Assembly (NCBI GenBank): GCA_964502525.1
Contig: CAZCXH010000016.1
Location: 1 to 48,201, forward strand
Direction: 5' to 3'
DNA: 48,201 bases
Source of the DNA: DATLYB01 sp964502525
GTDB taxonomy: Bacteria; Bacteroidota; Bacteroidia; Chitinophagales; CAIOSU01
Part shown: piece by piece, positions 1-8,787 of the stretch
Position numbering within the stretch: the stretch's first letter is position 1
Layout: each line of letters starts with the position of its first letter
Notes under the pieces: generated by a model
Seen by the model: the letters and a program-made list of their open reading frames with translations, nothing else
Told to the model about the DNA's origin: nothing
Database searches by the model: none
Translations under genes and position numbers: made by a program

Positions 1-64
1 CCAGATGGGCGCTGTTCATGCCCTTGTGCTTCACGGCATAGTTTTGAAATTCGTTTTGCTTCAT
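1..64 (-). CDS. clpP: ClpP protease subunit, N-terminal fragment (window edge)
   Basis: A minus-strand reading frame starts with ATG at position 64 and runs off the left edge, giving 21 residues beginning MKQNEFQNYAVKHKGMNSAHL. The pattern F-x-x-YA-x-KH-x-GMN matches my recollection of the N-terminus of Bacteroidota ClpP, the serine peptidase of the ClpXP/ClpAP protease. The Ser-His-Asp catalytic residues would lie outside the window, so the call rests on this short stretch. It is divergent from the YfhO gene. A near-consensus promoter box (TAACTTTA on the minus strand) lies roughly 20 to 30 bases upstream. Confidence 0.6.
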   Translation of the reverse strand, partial: MKQNEFQNYAVKHKGMNSAHL

Positions 65-200
65 CAGGTTATTTTTTGGATGCGGGTAAAGTTAATGAAA
101 GTTTGGAACGGAACATCTTAACGAAAATATATGCGCTTCAATGAAAACTCATTATTCTCTCTGTTTAAATTCTATTTTTACGCTTGTTTAAAATTCAATC

Positions 201-2639
201 ATGTCAAAGGATAGCTTCTTTAAAAAATTATTGCCTCATCTGATCGCAACGGGAATTTTCACGGCACTTACATGGGCCTACATGTATCCGCTGCTTCAGA
301 GCAATGACCTTGCGCAACATGATACGGTTCAGTCGCTGGCGATGCAACGGGAAGGCAAGGAATTCCATGCGAAGACTGGCGAATATCCCTTGTGGAACGG
401 CACCCTGTTCTGCGGAATGCCGGCTTATCAGATCCTGCAGGTTTTCAGTTCCAACCCATTTACCCAAATTTTTCAATTTATTAAGGCGCTCTTCCCGGAT
501 GACGCGCACACGGTATTCCTGCTGATGCTGGGATTTTACATCTTGATTTTCACTTTCACTAAAAATTTGTGGGTGTCTGTTATAGGAGCAATCGGATTCA
601 CCTTTTCATCCTACAACTTCATCAACATAGATGCAGGGCACATGACCAAGGTGCGCTGCATAGCGCTCATGGCGCCTATCCTGGCGGGATTCATCGCGGC
701 TTTCAGAGGACGAATACCGTTCGGAACCGCCCTTGTCGCTTTTACCCTGGCAATGCAGATCCGCTCCAACCATTTTCAGATCACCTACTATACCATGATG
801 GCTGGCGGAATCATCGGGATATTCTACTTGATGATTGCCATGAAGGAAAAACAGCTATTGAATTTCATAAAAGCGGCAGGGGCATTGCTGCTGGCAATCG
901 CTCTCGGCATTAGTTCTAACATCGCTCAGTTGTGGACCACTTATGAATATTCAAAAGAAACCATCCGTGGCGGCACTTCAGAACTTTCGGAAAAGAAGTT
1001 GTCAGGGTTGGACGAGGACTACGCTTTCAGTTGGAGCTACGGCAAACTGGAAACGTTCACCTTGCTCATCCCCAACTTCATGGGCGGAGCATCACAGGAG
1101 CCGCTTGGCGATGACTCGCGCCTTGCAAAGGAATTAGTTAAAAAGGGCGTTCCTAAAAACCAGGTTAAAAAAATTGTTGCAGAAGGCGCTCCGACCTATT
1201 GGGGTGATCAGCCTTTCACTTCCGGTCCGACCTACTTTGGCGCGATCACCTGTTTTCTGTTCCTGTTTGGAATGTTCATTGTCAGAAATCCGGTAAAATG
1301 GGTTTTTCTTGCGATTGCCATTCTGACCATCATGCTGTCATGGGGAAAAAATTTTGAAACATTCAACCTGCTGTTTTTTCATTACTTCCCCTTTTACAAC
1401 AAGTTCCGAACACCGGCAATGATTCTTTCGGTCGCGAATCTTGCCTTTGTTTTTATTGCAGGGCTTGCGGTTCATGAAATCCTGAACGGGAAGCTTTCCG
1501 GAAAAGAAGTTAAAGACGCTCTCTTTAAATCTGTTGCTATCACTGCTGGGCTGGTTTTTATAGCCGGAATTGCCGGCAGTTATTTTTTCGATTTCAAAGC
1601 GGAAGTTGACGCGCGGCTGGCTGAGGGCGGTTGGCCGGTGAAAGCGCTTCAGGATGACCGGGCTGCAATGATGCGCGTGGATGCCCTCCGGTCGCTGCTT
1701 TTCATCCTGCTTGCAGGCGCGGTTATCTGGGCTTATGCAGAACAAAAAATCAAAGCGAACTACCTGCTTGCAGGACTGGGCGCGCTGATTCTCGCAGACA
1801 CGTGGACTGTTGCCAAACGATATCTCAACGACAGCGATTTTGTTAAAAAAACTGAAAGGGAAAATCTCTATCGTCCTTCAAAAGCCGACCTTGAAATAAA
1901 TCAAGACACCGACCTGTATTACCGCGTTTTAAATCTAACAACGAGCACATTCAACGATGCGATGACCTCGTATCATCATTTTTCCATCGGAGGTTATCAT
2001 GCCGCCAAAATCAGGCGCTACCAGGATTTGATTGAGAAGCAGATAACACCGAGCATGCAGCGCCTGAGCAAAGGCTTGTCCAATGAAAATATTCCCGTTC
2101 TGAACATGCTCAATATGAGATACATCATTGCAAAAGACGATAATGTGATTCGCAACCCGAATGCATTGGGAAACGCATGGTTTGTCGGCAATTACCAGAT
2201 TGCCGGGAACGCGGAAGCTGAGATGCAGGCGATTAACAGCTTTGATCCTGCCACAACCGCCATTGTTGACAAGCGTTTTGAAAATTACCTGTCGGGACTG
2301 CCCTCTTCCGGGGCAGCCACGGGAACCTTAACGCTTAAGTCATACCATCCCGACACTCTGGTTTATCAATCGCAGTCCGGCACCGAGCAGCTTGCTGTTT
2401 TTTCAGAGGTGTACTATGACAAGGGCTGGCAGGCATATATTGACGGAAAACCCGCTGAACATATCCGCGTAAACTATGTCCTTCGCGCCATGCGCGTACC
2501 CGCAGGCGAACACGCCATCCAATTCATCTTCAAGCCGCAGTCATACTACACGGGAGTAAAGATTTCGCTTGCAAGCGCGTGGTTGACGCTGATCCTGGTG
2601 GCGGGGACAATTTTTCTTGAGTTAAGGAAGAAGGGCTGA
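201..2639 (+). CDS. YfhO family multi-spanning membrane protein
   Basis: An 812-residue integral membrane protein with an N-terminal signal anchor (about residues 10-30), roughly a dozen hydrophobic helices up to about residue 540, then a soluble C-terminal part and a last helix near residues 785-805. The overall shape (GT-C-like membrane core, a C-terminal segment containing FSEVYYDKGWQAYIDG) is characteristic of the YfhO family, whose characterised relatives take part in glycosylation of cell-wall polymers or lipids using polyprenyl-linked donors. Family membership is confident; the substrate is unknown. The final 18 bases overlap the 3' end of the convergent glycosyltransferase gene. The location beside a glycan cluster fits an envelope-glycosylation role. 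Confidence 0.85.
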   Translation: MSKDSFFKKLLPHLIATGIFTALTWAYMYPLLQSNDLAQHDTVQSLAMQREGKEFHAKTGEYPLWNGTLFCGMPAYQILQVFSSNPFTQIFQFIKALFPDDAHTVFLLMLGFYILIFTFTKNLWVSVIGAIGFTFSSYNFINIDAGHMTKVRCIALMAPILAGFIAAFRGRIPFGTALVAFTLAMQIRSNHFQITYYTMMAGGIIGIFYLMIAMKEKQLLNFIKAAGALLLAIALGISSNIAQLWTTYEYSKETIRGGTSELSEKKLSGLDEDYAFSWSYGKLETFTLLIPNFMGGASQEPLGDDSRLAKELVKKGVPKNQVKKIVAEGAPTYWGDQPFTSGPTYFGAITCFLFLFGMFIVRNPVKWVFLAIAILTIMLSWGKNFETFNLLFFHYFPFYNKFRTPAMILSVANLAFVFIAGLAVHEILNGKLSGKEVKDALFKSVAITAGLVFIAGIAGSYFFDFKAEVDARLAEGGWPVKALQDDRAAMMRVDALRSLLFILLAGAVIWAYAEQKIKANYLLAGLGALILADTWTVAKRYLNDSDFVKKTERENLYRPSKADLEINQDTDLYYRVLNLTTSTFNDAMTSYHHFSIGGYHAAKIRRYQDLIEKQITPSMQRLSKGLSNENIPVLNMLNMRYIIAKDDNVIRNPNALGNAWFVGNYQIAGNAEAEMQAINSFDPATTAIVDKRFENYLSGLPSSGAATGTLTLKSYHPDTLVYQSQSGTEQLAVFSEVYYDKGWQAYIDGKPAEHIRVNYVLRAMRVPAGEHAIQFIFKPQSYYTGVKISLASAWLTLILVAGTIFLELRKKG

Positions 2640-3893
2640 TCCCTGATAAACCTCTATATACTTCTTCGCAATCCTGTCAAACGTGTAATTATCCAAAACC
2701 TTTCTTCTTGCATTTTCGGAAAGCGTATTGCAAGGCGTTTCATTCCAGATGATTTTTGAAATACCCATTGCCAATTCATCTGCCGAGCGTTGCGTTGCGA
2801 GGAAGCCATTGCTGCCGTGATCAACCATTTCCGGGATTCCCCCCGTGTTAAAGGCGGCTACCGGAACTCCGCACGACAGGGATTCCATAACAGTATTCGG
2901 CAGGTTGTCCTCCAGCGATGGAAGAACGAACAGGTTCGCTGCATTATAAGCCATTGTAATTTGCTCCAGCGAGGAAAGTGATCCGAGTGGATGAAGCTTC
3001 AACGGCAGCAGGTTCTGCAAATCAACCTTTGTCTTTCCAAAGACAACAAGCTCAATATGATTCCGGGCGTCCGGATTTTTTTGCACCAATATTTCCAGCG
3101 CCTCTCTAAGGTAACGAAATCCTTTGCGCTCATCCGCGAGGTTTTGCGATGCGAACAGGATGTAGAATTTGTCATGCGCCAGTCCGAGGTTTTCCCTTGC
3201 AATTTTTTTGTCTATCGGCTTGAAAATATCCGCGTCAATCGGATTGGGAATAGGACGTATGTCAAATCCGCTCAGCAGGGCGCTTTGCGATGCGATGCTC
3301 GCCAGCCATTGGCTGCATGTGACAAAAGAGAAAACATCCTTCACGTAAACGGAAGATTTCTTTTTCCAGATTCTTGATGATAAATCATTGGTGCTTTTCG
3401 CCCCCAGATACGGACACTTTCCGCAATTCGCCTTGTAAGCCTCGCATCCGCGGCTGTAGTGGCAGCCGCCAGTAAAAGCCCACATGTCGTGCAGCGTCCA
3501 GACAATTTTTTTTCCAAGTCCGGCAAGTTTTCGAATGGCATCAAGGGAAAGGAATCCGTGGTTGATCCAGTGCAGATGGATGACGTCAGCCCGCTGCACC
3601 GCTGGGTGCGCGGAAATATCCCTGCCAAAATTGGCGGGAGAAAAGAAGAACATATCCCTCCAATCCTTCAACTGCGGATACAGGGAAATTTTCTCCGATG
3701 CGAAGTTGATTTCAGAAACTGTTTTTTGAAAAATGTTTTCGGTGAAGCAAGAAATGTCTTTGCTGCTTCCTTTTTTTTCATTCACCCAAAACTGCGCCTC
3801 AATGCCGGCTTGCTGCAAGGCACGGTAAAGCCGGTTGCAAGCCTGCGATGCTCCCCCCGAAGCATCAGAAGTGTTCAGCAGCAAGACTTTCAT
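2622..3893 (-). CDS. GT4 family glycosyltransferase
   Basis: A 423-residue GT-B-fold glycosyltransferase. The N-terminus MKVLLLNTSDASGGASQACN has the glycine-rich acceptor-side motif typical of GT4 (WcaL-like) enzymes. The C-terminal half has the donor-binding signature LPSLEDNLPNTVMESLSCG with the spaced glutamates (E-x7-E), followed by GGIPE and GSNGFL. It probably transfers a sugar from a nucleotide donor to a growing surface polysaccharide at the cytoplasmic face of the membrane. The start codon overlaps the stop of the upstream pyruvyl transferase gene by four bases (ATGA), so the two are likely translationally coupled. A cluster of four cysteines around residues 155-175 (HYSRGCEAYKANCGKCPYLG) is seen in many GT4 proteins of this type. 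Confidence 0.9.
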   Translation of the reverse strand: MKVLLLNTSDASGGASQACNRLYRALQQAGIEAQFWVNEKKGSSKDISCFTENIFQKTVSEINFASEKISLYPQLKDWRDMFFFSPANFGRDISAHPAVQRADVIHLHWINHGFLSLDAIRKLAGLGKKIVWTLHDMWAFTGGCHYSRGCEAYKANCGKCPYLGAKSTNDLSSRIWKKKSSVYVKDVFSFVTCSQWLASIASQSALLSGFDIRPIPNPIDADIFKPIDKKIARENLGLAHDKFYILFASQNLADERKGFRYLREALEILVQKNPDARNHIELVVFGKTKVDLQNLLPLKLHPLGSLSSLEQITMAYNAANLFVLPSLEDNLPNTVMESLSCGVPVAAFNTGGIPEMVDHGSNGFLATQRSADELAMGISKIIWNETPCNTLSENARRKVLDNYTFDRIAKKYIEVYQGSALLP

Positions 3894-5047
3894 AGCAAGT
3901 ATCTGAGCGCTGCGCCATATGCTTCCAATTTTTTCAACGCAGCTTCTTTTGAAAAGGGAAACCTTTCATTCGTGTCAATATCCGGAAAATTTATTTCGCC
4001 CGCCCCTGATATTGATTGCAAATTGATATAGCGATTCTTATAGAATTCCTCCCCGCCAACGTCATGAAGGAAACCGGAAATCTTTCCTTTCTGAGGCTCG
4101 GTATAATCGAGGACTATGTTTTTTCCATTCAGCACTGTCTGAAAAACCACCGAATGAAACCTCATGCCCACATTCAAAAATGCATTCTGAAAAACTTCCA
4201 TCGTTTGTTCAAGCGTGAGATTGGCGTTTTGCACCTGCACGTTTTTCAGATTCAATCTCAATGCCAGGGTGTTGAGGAAGTCACGGTCATCATTGCCGAC
4301 ATGGAAGTAGTGCATCGGAATGAGGCGGATCACTTTATCCGAAAATTTCTCCGAGAGCGAACGGAGGAATCCGAAAAGCAATTCATTTACCGCGCTTTTA
4401 TTTTGGGCATACTCAGCCGGATACGAACGGAAATTGACAGCTATGTAATTCCCTTGCACCGGGCGTTCCTGAAACGACTGAAAATCAAGAAGGCATTGCA
4501 CCGAAGGGTCGAGCGATGAAGGAACTTTGGAGTGATCCCATTTTTTTCCAAACTTGTTATATAGCTCCTGCAAGTAATTCACCGAGGCAGTGTCGCGCAA
4601 CACCACGCTGTCGCTGTTTTCCACAAGGGCAACTGTAGCCTTCTGATGCCGCTTTTTATGCAAGGGTCCCACCCCGCAACCAAACAGCATTGTCTTTTTC
4701 CTTTTCTTTTTCGCCTGTCGGAAGGCATATTCGAGCATGAACATGGCGTTGATGTGCATCAGCGGTCCGCCACCTACCAGCAGCATGTCGCACTTTTCTA
4801 TGGCTTCATCCAATTGGCTCACCACGCGCGAGTCAAATAACGAAACCGGAATATCAATTCCAGCGACCTTCTTGTAATAAGAAGAATCTTCATTAACGGT
4901 CCTTTCCGAATAGTATGGATAGAGGCTGCCGAGATTGATTGAAAACCCGGATCCAATAGTTTTGTGAAGAAGGGAAATGATGCCTGCGAGAATACCCCTG
5001 TCACCAATAGTTTCCGTACCGTACCAGCCGATAATGCATACCTTCAT
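3890..5047 (-). CDS. Polysaccharide pyruvyl transferase family protein
   Basis: A 385-residue protein of the WcaK/CsaB family. The N-terminus MKVCIIGWYGTETIGDRGIL carries the glycine-rich first strand and the GD-x-GIL pattern. LLVGGGPLMH and MRFHSVVF match the conserved GGG and MR-x-H motifs. Characterised members transfer pyruvate from phosphoenolpyruvate onto sugars as 4,6-ketals in exopolysaccharide or cell-wall polymers. The substrate here cannot be told from sequence. It lies between two glycosyltransferases on the same strand, overlaps the downstream GT4 gene by four bases and has a gap of 52 bases to the upstream GT gene. Confidence 0.87.
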   Translation of the reverse strand: MKVCIIGWYGTETIGDRGILAGIISLLHKTIGSGFSINLGSLYPYYSERTVNEDSSYYKKVAGIDIPVSLFDSRVVSQLDEAIEKCDMLLVGGGPLMHINAMFMLEYAFRQAKKKRKKTMLFGCGVGPLHKKRHQKATVALVENSDSVVLRDTASVNYLQELYNKFGKKWDHSKVPSSLDPSVQCLLDFQSFQERPVQGNYIAVNFRSYPAEYAQNKSAVNELLFGFLRSLSEKFSDKVIRLIPMHYFHVGNDDRDFLNTLALRLNLKNVQVQNANLTLEQTMEVFQNAFLNVGMRFHSVVFQTVLNGKNIVLDYTEPQKGKISGFLHDVGGEEFYKNRYINLQSISGAGEINFPDIDTNERFPFSKEAALKKLEAYGAALRYLL

Positions 5048-5099
5048 GGGATAGCAGTTTCAAAAATCAGTTATGCCCACAACCGGATTAAGAAGGCCT

Positions 5100-6038
5100 T
5101 CACTTTCCGGAATCGTGTTTATGCTCATATTTCAGCAATTCCCATCTTCTCGCAATTCCCTTCAGCCTGTTTTTCAAGCCCTTCTGATATAACTGACTGA
5201 TGTACTTTCCGGTGCTCAGCACGTCCTCAAAGATAAACGGGGGGTGAACAAGCGGAAAGTCCATCTTTTCATATTGCGTTTCAAAATTGCCGCTTGCAGA
5301 TTTTGTATGCGTGGCTTCTTCTCCAAACCCTATGTTACGGATCATGTTATGGTTGGGAGTAATTGAAAGTCCGCTGTTCACCATTATTGTAAAGAGCCAT
5401 TGCGCATCCCATGTATCAAGGATGCCATCCTGCACAAGGTTCCACCTTTTGAACATGATGGCTGCCTCGTCCCTTGTCCTGAAAAGATCGTTGTAGTATC
5501 TTTTTTCCTTGATGGTTGACCATTGAGCCATGCCCTTGTCATAAAGGTTCCATGCCCGTTTCCACGTAGCCCAGCCATGAACAAAACAATACTTTGAGAA
5601 ATAATAGGAGTATTTATCCCGCTTCCACCCGCGATTGAAATTCCTTCCGTTGATCTGCATGATACGGTTATCATTCCGGTAGTGGTGCAATAGTTCGCGG
5701 CAGAACCTGAAGAAATCAGGGGACGGAACGCAATCATCCTCGAGGATGATACCCGCCTCTTCCTTGGAAAAAAACCAGTTGATCCCTGCAGCTACGCCAT
5801 CCCTGCAGCCGAGGTTTTTTTCTGAAAAATTAAATTGCACTTCGCAATCCCAGTCCACAGACTTAACAACGTTCCGGGTTTTGTTGCATTTATCCATACT
5901 GCCCTGATCTTTTGGTCCATCGGCAGATACGTACAACTTCTTAGGCTTGCGTTTTGCAATTTCATCGAATGTGGTTCTCGTAATTTCCGGGCGGTTATAA
6001 ATCAGAAAAAGTACCGGGGTGTCGAAAGTCCCTTGCAT
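5100..6038 (-). CDS. GT-A fold glycosyltransferase (GT2/GNT-I-like)
   Basis: A 312-residue protein with an N-terminal GT-A nucleotide-sugar domain. The first strand reads TPVLFLIYNRPEITRTTFDEI, a glycine-rich substrate loop reads SEKNLGCRDG, and the metal-binding region is GIILEDDCVPSPDFFRF, where EDD is the DxD-like motif. This resembles the family annotated as glycosyltransferases of surface polysaccharide loci (sometimes HlpA-like). It has no membrane segment, so it probably acts in the cytoplasm on a lipid-linked glycan. It is followed closely by the FkbM gene upstream (16 bases) and the pyruvyl transferase downstream. Donor and acceptor are unknown. Confidence 0.8.
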   Translation of the reverse strand: MQGTFDTPVLFLIYNRPEITRTTFDEIAKRKPKKLYVSADGPKDQGSMDKCNKTRNVVKSVDWDCEVQFNFSEKNLGCRDGVAAGINWFFSKEEAGIILEDDCVPSPDFFRFCRELLHHYRNDNRIMQINGRNFNRGWKRDKYSYYFSKYCFVHGWATWKRAWNLYDKGMAQWSTIKEKRYYNDLFRTRDEAAIMFKRWNLVQDGILDTWDAQWLFTIMVNSGLSITPNHNMIRNIGFGEEATHTKSASGNFETQYEKMDFPLVHPPFIFEDVLSTGKYISQLYQKGLKNRLKGIARRWELLKYEHKHDSGK

Positions 6039-6054
6039 GGAAAGCTGTTAGCGG

Positions 6055-6867
6055 TTAACGGTTTTTGTCAATATCTTTTCTGAATGCCACTACGTTCTGA
6101 AAGGCAAAAATCTCATGTTCCAGTGGTTTATGATAGTGCAGGGGAAGCAGGTCATTTGGAAGCAGCCGGTAAAGATTATAGTCTTTCAATATTGCTACAA
6201 AATCCTTGAAAAATACTCTGCTGATCACGTTCATCTCGTTAAACTCGAAATGAATGATGTCAATCATTTTATTTTTAATGCAGTTGACAGCGCCTTCGAG
6301 CACTTTATATTCATTGCCTTCCGTATCAATTTTCAGCAGGTTGATTTTTGAGATGTTGTTTGTTCTTGCAAAACCGTCTATGGTCTTCATTTCAACCTGG
6401 ATTTCTCCGGCCTCTACATTCCGCAAATCAGTAATGGCATGCTTGTAAATGGAGGCATGCTGCGAACCCGGGTTATCCTTATAATCGAACAATGTAACGG
6501 TTTCTTCCTTATCAGAAAGTCCGATTTGGAACAAATACACATTATCCCCGCTGAATTTTTTTTTTAACCTGGCAAAGTTCACAGGATGTGGCTCAAAAGA
6601 GAACACCTGACAGTTAGAGCGCAGGGAAAAAATTTCAGAATAGTCCCCCTCATTTGCGCCAACATCGAAAACCACGCGGCAATCGTATTGGCTTAAAATT
6701 TTGTCAATCAGATATTTTTCCCCGCTTACTTTGAAATCATAGTAATTCATAATTCCAAGCCCTCTCAGCCCGAGCCTCAACAGTATGCTGTTGAATTCTG
6801 CAAACCTTCTTCTTCCAAACAGCAAAGCATAAGTCCTGTAGGGGTTCATTTCAGCATTGCTTGACAA
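6055..6867 (-). CDS. FkbM family methyltransferase
   Basis: A 270-residue SAM-dependent methyltransferase. The Rossmann motif I is VVFDVGANEGDYSEIF, followed by the acidic motif II VFSFEPHPVNFARL, the FkbM signature KINLLKIDTEGNEYKVLEGA and a C-terminal IIHFEFNEM. FkbM enzymes methylate hydroxyl groups on polyketides or on sugars of surface glycans, and the glycosyltransferase neighbours favour a glycan acceptor. It is the first gene of the minus-strand glycan group. The upstream 155-base region is divergent to the outer-membrane protein gene. Confidence 0.88.
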   Translation of the reverse strand: MSSNAEMNPYRTYALLFGRRRFAEFNSILLRLGLRGLGIMNYYDFKVSGEKYLIDKILSQYDCRVVFDVGANEGDYSEIFSLRSNCQVFSFEPHPVNFARLKKKFSGDNVYLFQIGLSDKEETVTLFDYKDNPGSQHASIYKHAITDLRNVEAGEIQVEMKTIDGFARTNNISKINLLKIDTEGNEYKVLEGAVNCIKNKMIDIIHFEFNEMNVISRVFFKDFVAILKDYNLYRLLPNDLLPLHYHKPLEHEIFAFQNVVAFRKDIDKNR

Positions 6868-7065
6868 AAAGTGGAAAATATTTCCTCAAATAAATCAGCG
6901 CAAGATAGTATGCGGACGGGAAAAGGAGTCGCGGCCCTTTAGGTTTACCTCAAACTTGCTTGTATGAAAATACTATTTGTTTGTCTGTGTTTAAATAAAA
7001 ATTATTTTTAGGGCAGTGAACCATGTGGTTGAATCTGAACTTTTATGAATTCTTTGAAAAATCAC

Positions 7066-7159
7066 CGTCATTGCGGGCGAGGCTTTGCGGACGAATCAAT
7101 CCCCGCAATATTTGGGATTGCTTCGGCCCGTTCATTTCATTTGCGGGACGAGCAATGGC
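7066..7159. repeat. Imperfect palindromic intergenic repeat running into a gene start
   Basis: The left arm begins GTCATTGCGGGCGAGGC and ends in ATCAATCCC. The right arm begins GGGATTGCTTCGGCCCG and ends GGGACGAGCAATGGC. The two arms are imperfect reverse complements, so the segment can form a long hairpin. It resembles the GTCATTGCGAG...GCAATCCC palindromes scattered through many bacterial genomes. The right arm contains the probable start codon (7155) of the following gene. Confidence 0.7.
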
Positions 7160-8786
7160 GTTTTTATCGGTTTTTCAAAAAACCTTTTATTTGTATTTAG
7201 CCGTAATTGCCTTGTCGCTTCCCGCTTTCAGCCAGGGAAGTTTTTTCGGAGGCTTACAATTGAACTCCTATTTCTACGTGCGCGATTCGGCTATTGGCGC
7301 TGCCGGTACGCCTCACTACGATAATCTCAAATCATCAACTGACGGATGGCTTAATCTTGATTATACCAATGATAAATACCTCTTCGACCTTGGCATAAGG
7401 CTGGATATGTTTAACAATTCCAATCTGCACACTCCGGGCGTTCCTTACTCGGCAGTGGGCATCGGAAATTTTTATATCAGAAAACGCGGAGAGAAATACA
7501 AGATCACGGGAGGATATTTCTATGACCAGTTCGGAAGCGGTATTGTTTTCAGGGCGTATGAAGATCGCACCTTAGGCATTGATAACTCCATTCTGGGAGT
7601 TCATGTTGAAGCGGAGCCTGTCGAAAAATTCCGAATTAAAGGATTCACCGGAGTTCAAAAAAACCGGCTGAGCCTGTTCAAGCCGGTTATCATCGGCTTG
7701 AACATGGAATATGATTTTTCAGCGGGTGAAAAAGTCCGTTTCCAGCCGGGAGCATCAGTCGTGAACCGCACGCTTGATGAAGGAACGATGGACATCATCG
7801 TTGATAACATCGAATCCTACGAGCCGGAAGGACGCTTTGTCCCAAAATACAACACTTATGTTTTTGGGGGATACAACACACTAACTATCGGCAGCTTCTC
7901 CTGGTATTTTGAGGGAGCCAGAAAAACGAAGGAAGCAATTGCAAACGACATCGGCTACGATTCATTGGTAAACAAACCGGGCAATGTTATCTACAGCACA
8001 CTCAATTTCGGCATCTCCAATTTTGGCGCTGCTCTGCAATTCAAGCGGACGGAAAATTTCCCTTTCCGCGTGAATCCCTTTCCGGGACCGGCTGCGTTTG
8101 AAGGCGTGATTAACTTTATTCCACCGGTCACCCGCCAAAATTCACTGCGGCTGCCCGCGCGCTATAATCCCAGCTCGCAGGAGTTGGAGGAGATGGCATA
8201 CAGCGGTGACGTGAATTTCAGCCCTATTGCGAAAAAACTGACGGTGAATCTGAGCTATGCGGAGTCGCGCGATTTTGAAAACGAATTGAAGTTCCGGGAA
8301 ATTTTCGGAAATGCAGAGCTGAAGTTTGCAAAAGAATGGAAGGGAGTTGTCGGTTTGCAGTTCGTTCAGTACGACCAGTTCTTCTATCAGCGCGACAGCT
8401 ATGGTGATTACAGGCTGGTCAACGCCATCACGCCTTTTGCAGAGTTCACCTGGAAGGTAAACAGAAAACACTCGTTCATCTTTGATGTGCAGAGCCAGTT
8501 CACTGATGAGGATTTCGGAAGCTGGCTTTATGGTTCTGTTGAATATAATATTGCACCCTGGTTTGCATTGGCTGTTTCCGACCTTTATAATTACGATCCC
8601 AATCCCGAAAGCCCAGTTCCGGGCAAGGTTCACTACTATCAGTTCTTCACTTCATTTACATACGAATCTCACGTGTTAACTTTAGCCTATGCCCGCCAGG
8701 TTGCCGGAATCGTTTGCACAGGAGGTGTTTGCCGGTATGAGCCAGCATTCAGCGGACTGAAGCTGACGTTAAATTCAACTTTTTGA
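7155..8786 (+). CDS. Outer-membrane beta-barrel protein, DUF6029-like
   Basis: The reading frame is open from ATG 7023, but the first 44 residues are translated from a palindromic repeat. I prefer ATG 7155, giving 543 residues that begin with a signal peptide (MAFLSVFQKTFYLYLAVIAL, cleavage after LPAFSQ). The mature part is rich in alternating aromatic strands (GNFYIRKRGEKYKITGGYFY, FGSGIVFRAYEDRTLGID) and ends in an aromatic residue (LTLNSTF), as expected for an outer-membrane barrel. The layout fits DUF6029, a Bacteroidota family of unknown function. It lies one base upstream of the Omp28-like lipoprotein gene, so the two are probably co-transcribed. Confidence 0.8.
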   Translation: MAFLSVFQKTFYLYLAVIALSLPAFSQGSFFGGLQLNSYFYVRDSAIGAAGTPHYDNLKSSTDGWLNLDYTNDKYLFDLGIRLDMFNNSNLHTPGVPYSAVGIGNFYIRKRGEKYKITGGYFYDQFGSGIVFRAYEDRTLGIDNSILGVHVEAEPVEKFRIKGFTGVQKNRLSLFKPVIIGLNMEYDFSAGEKVRFQPGASVVNRTLDEGTMDIIVDNIESYEPEGRFVPKYNTYVFGGYNTLTIGSFSWYFEGARKTKEAIANDIGYDSLVNKPGNVIYSTLNFGISNFGAALQFKRTENFPFRVNPFPGPAAFEGVINFIPPVTRQNSLRLPARYNPSSQELEEMAYSGDVNFSPIAKKLTVNLSYAESRDFENELKFREIFGNAELKFAKEWKGVVGLQFVQYDQFFYQRDSYGDYRLVNAITPFAEFTWKVNRKHSFIFDVQSQFTDEDFGSWLYGSVEYNIAPWFALAVSDLYNYDPNPESPVPGKVHYYQFFTSFTYESHVLTLAYARQVAGIVCTGGVCRYEPAFSGLKLTLNSTF

Positions 8787-8787
8787 G

